DNA of 64,000 nucleotides from Candidatus Kapaibacterium sp. GTDB lineage: Bacteria > Bacteroidota > Ignavibacteria > Kapaibacteriales > NICIL-2. The DNA is taken from NCBI GenBank assembly GCA_026003495.1, contig BPHK01000001.1, positions 1,562,579-1,626,578 of the forward strand, read 5' to 3'. The notes below the pieces were generated by a model. It did not search any database. It worked only from the letters and a program-made list of their open reading frames with translations, and had not been told where the DNA came from. Below are positions 62,394 to 64,000 of the stretch, in pieces. The translations under genes were made by a program, and so were the position numbers. How positions within the stretch are numbered: position 1 is the first letter of the stretch; every line of letters starts with the position of its first letter.

Positions 62394-63370
62394 CCCAGCA
62401 GAGTATCTGGTGCAGCAATCTTTCGCTCGAGCAGCAGCCGATAGACACGTGGCTCCAGCCAGAGCATCGCCAGTGCACAGGCAGCACCAGCAATCAGGTC
62501 CACGACGTAATGGTAGCGGAGATAAACCGTCGCAACAATGAGGCTCAGGCCAACGATTGTCACGGGAACACGGAGAACGCTCCGACAGCGCCATGCGAGA
62601 ACGATCGTCAACAGCGTCATCATCGTGTGGCCACTCGGGAAACAATCGCGATTGACGACGCGCTCAGGGAATGGCTCGCCAGGTTCGATTCCACCGCCTT
62701 CGTTGACTAATGCACGCAACGCAGGTGTTAGTACCAACCCAGGCAATTCCTCATCGAGCCGCGAAAAATCATGAAGGGTAAAGCGTGGACCAATCGCGGG
62801 CAAGGCAAAGTACGCAAGGTACGAGACGTAAAAGCCGAACACAATCATCCTTCCGAACCGAAGCATTGTCGGAATGCGTCGCTGCACAAAGAAACTCAGT
62901 GCGACTGCGATTGGCAGGAGATAGAACGACACGTAGCAAAGTTGCAGATACTCCGTCAGCACTGGATGAGCAAACTTCGCCATCCACCGTGTTGGATCGG
63001 TGCCGAACAGCATACGATCGAGCTCGATGAGGAGCCAGTCATAGTCGCGTGGATGGAGCGCCGGTACCAGCTGCTGGCTCTGCTGGTACATCGGATAGAC
63101 CATCGGGATGACGTAGAAAAACCGAAGCAGTCGAAGCGTTCTGCTTGCGGTCAGTTGACTTAGCCAGGCAATCGCTACAATTGCAGTTGCAAAGAGAACG
63201 TTGGTAACAAGAATCGTCGTCGCACGCGGAACGATCGGGTAGAACACAATCGCCAGGACAGAATAGACTGCCATGATGCCGAGTGTGTACCAATCGAGTG
63301 CGGTCAGAACGCCGCGGAGCTGCAACTGCTCATCGGCAACGCGGGTACGCCATTGCTGCAGCCGATTCAT
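62390..63370 (-). CDS. PAP2-family membrane phosphatase
   Basis: A 326-residue membrane protein with about seven hydrophobic segments. The phosphatase motifs CFPSGHTMM (motif 2) and [15 protein letters not shown] (motif 3, His-x3-Asp) are intact. The first motif is less clear. It resembles the inositol-phosphorylceramide synthase or phosphatidylglycerol-phosphatase side of the PAP2 superfamily. It overlaps both neighbours by ATGA and forms an operon rsmA-PAP2-yjbQ. Confidence 0.88.
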   Translation of the reverse strand: MNRLQQWRTRVADEQLQLRGVLTALDWYTLGIMAVYSVLAIVFYPIVPRATTILVTNVLFATAIVAIAWLSQLTASRTLRLLRFFYVIPMVYPMYQQSQQLVPALHPRDYDWLLIELDRMLFGTDPTRWMAKFAHPVLTEYLQLCYVSFYLLPIAVALSFFVQRRIPTMLRFGRMIVFGFYVSYLAYFALPAIGPRFTLHDFSRLDEELPGLVLTPALRALVNEGGGIEPGEPFPERVVNRDCFPSGHTMMTLLTIVLAWRCRSVLRVPVTIVGLSLIVATVYLRYHYVVDLIAGAACALAMLWLEPRVYRLLLERKIAAPDTLLG

Positions 63371-64000
63371 GCACGTTCTCCCCGTAACCGTCTGATTTCG
63401 GCAGCGAGTGCAAGGAAATCGGCGGGTGTGAGCTCTTCGGCACGACGATCGAGGAGCGGGTATGCGGAAAGTTCTCTCCAGTGCTCACCACACTGCTCGT
63501 AGGCATAGCGATCGAGTGCGTTGCGGAGTTTCTTCCGCCGTTGGTTGAAGGCGGCATGCACGAGCGCCATTACTTCCTGGTAGTCCGACTCAGCGAGCGA
63601 CCGACCGTTGCAGTCGAGCACCACAACCGATGATGTCACCTTCGGGGGTGGGATAAATGCTCCCGGCGCAACATCGAAAAGAATGCGTGCGTGCCGTGTG
63701 ACAAGTCGTGTCGCAACCGAGGTAATGCCGTACACCTTCGAACCCGGTGCTGCAACAAGGCGACGGGCAACCTCTTTTTGCACCATCAACACGATACGGC
63801 GGATACAATCGGCTTGCTCGAAGAGCCAAAAAAGGATCGGGCCGGTTAGGTTGTACGGGATATTCCCCACAACGAAGGCAGGAGCAGTTGCCGTGATGCC
63901 GAACGCAGAAAGTCGCAGACGCAGCACATCCTCTTCGACAACCTCAAGCCGTGAGTCATTGCCAAGTTCTGCACGCAAGTACGCTGCTGCGCGAGGATCG
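63367..64000 (-). CDS. rsmA: 16S rRNA dimethyladenosine methyltransferase, 5' end cut by window edge
   Basis: Dimethylates A1518 and A1519 of 16S rRNA (KsgA). The visible C-terminal 210 residues, beginning DPRAAAYLRAELGN, include the motif IV phrase VVGNIPYNLTGPILFWL and VQKEVARRLVAAPGSKVYG, then VAPGAFIPPPKVTSSVVVL and NQRRKKLRNAL. The N-terminal SAM-binding part lies outside the window. Its TGA stop overlaps the PAP2 ATG. Confidence 0.95.
   Translation of the reverse strand, partial: DPRAAAYLRAELGNDSRLEVVEEDVLRLRLSAFGITATAPAFVVGNIPYNLTGPILFWLFEQADCIRRIVLMVQKEVARRLVAAPGSKVYGITSVATRLVTRHARILFDVAPGAFIPPPKVTSSVVVLDCNGRSLAESDYQEVMALVHAAFNQRRKKLRNALDRYAYEQCGEHWRELSAYPLLDRRAEELTPADFLALAAEIRRLRGERA

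Noticed and set aside
1-64000. CRISPR array, insertion sequence, prophage or integrase
   Set aside because: No spaced direct repeats, transposase, integrase or terminal inverted repeats were seen anywhere in the window.

Overview
The window is a gene-dense stretch of a bacterial chromosome (high GC, estimated by eye). It holds about 65 protein genes, three tRNA genes, and no mobile element, phage gene or CRISPR array. No stretch over about 300 bases lacks a gene. The lineage looks like the Bacteroidota/Chlorobiota (FCB) group. The evidence is a type IX secretion (PorSS) sorting domain at 53850-54824, Omp28-like and PD40 envelope proteins, a three-gene succinate dehydrogenase with a single cytochrome b subunit, fused alpha/beta E1 2-oxoacid dehydrogenase, an F-type ATP synthase cluster without atpD and atpC, and 13 exact copies of the Bacteroidota promoter element TAnnTTTG just upstream of gene starts. 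A GC-rich relative of Ignavibacteria or Kapabacteria is my guess; the sequence alone does not settle it.

Layout: 1-559 an unrecognised gene pair (coiled-coil, cut by the edge); 685-2925 rel stringent-response enzyme; 3002-4627 gmhB and a frameshifted ruvB; 4670-8054 succinate dehydrogenase; 8192-8945 a frameshifted outer-membrane barrel; 8899-11892 two amino-acid permeases; 11920-14929 fur-topA; 14974-20240 divIC, ridA, DUF5683, pepA, priA; 20243-23811 lipoproteins, tRNA-Ser and a PD40 protein; 23748-28250 glycosyltransferase, alanine dehydrogenase, ECF sigma/anti-sigma pair, radA; 28410-34960 ATP synthase operon with hldD inside; 35041-40805 LOG protein, secreted protein, acetyltransferase, antiporter, UDP-xylose synthase; 40821-45260 rpsP, ffh, E1; 45369-53853 glycosyltransferase, rlmB, sppA, queA, ybbR, DUF58, methyltransferase, OsmC, gpmA; 53850-57140 a broken type IX cargo gene, nth, hmgA, tRNA-Arg; 57256-60903 asd, manC, hutI; 60920-64000 tRNA-Arg, ybeY, yjbQ, PAP2 and rsmA (cut by the right edge).

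Together the genes suggest a respiring, amino-acid-using heterotroph: permeases, leucyl aminopeptidase, alanine dehydrogenase, imidazolonepropionase and homogentisate dioxygenase feed succinate dehydrogenase and ATP synthase. gmhB, hldD, manC, UDP-xylose synthase and two glycosyltransferases indicate a heptose-containing surface polysaccharide. Genes are packed tightly, with many ATGA or GTGA overlaps and five convergent pairs overlapping at their 3' ends.

Three genes are disrupted in three different ways (ruvB by a +1 shift, a barrel gene by a -1 shift, the type IX cargo gene by an in-frame TGA). I saw no clearly novel system. The best leads are the promoter motif set, hldD inside the atp operon, the ybeY/tRNA overlap and the three disrupted genes.
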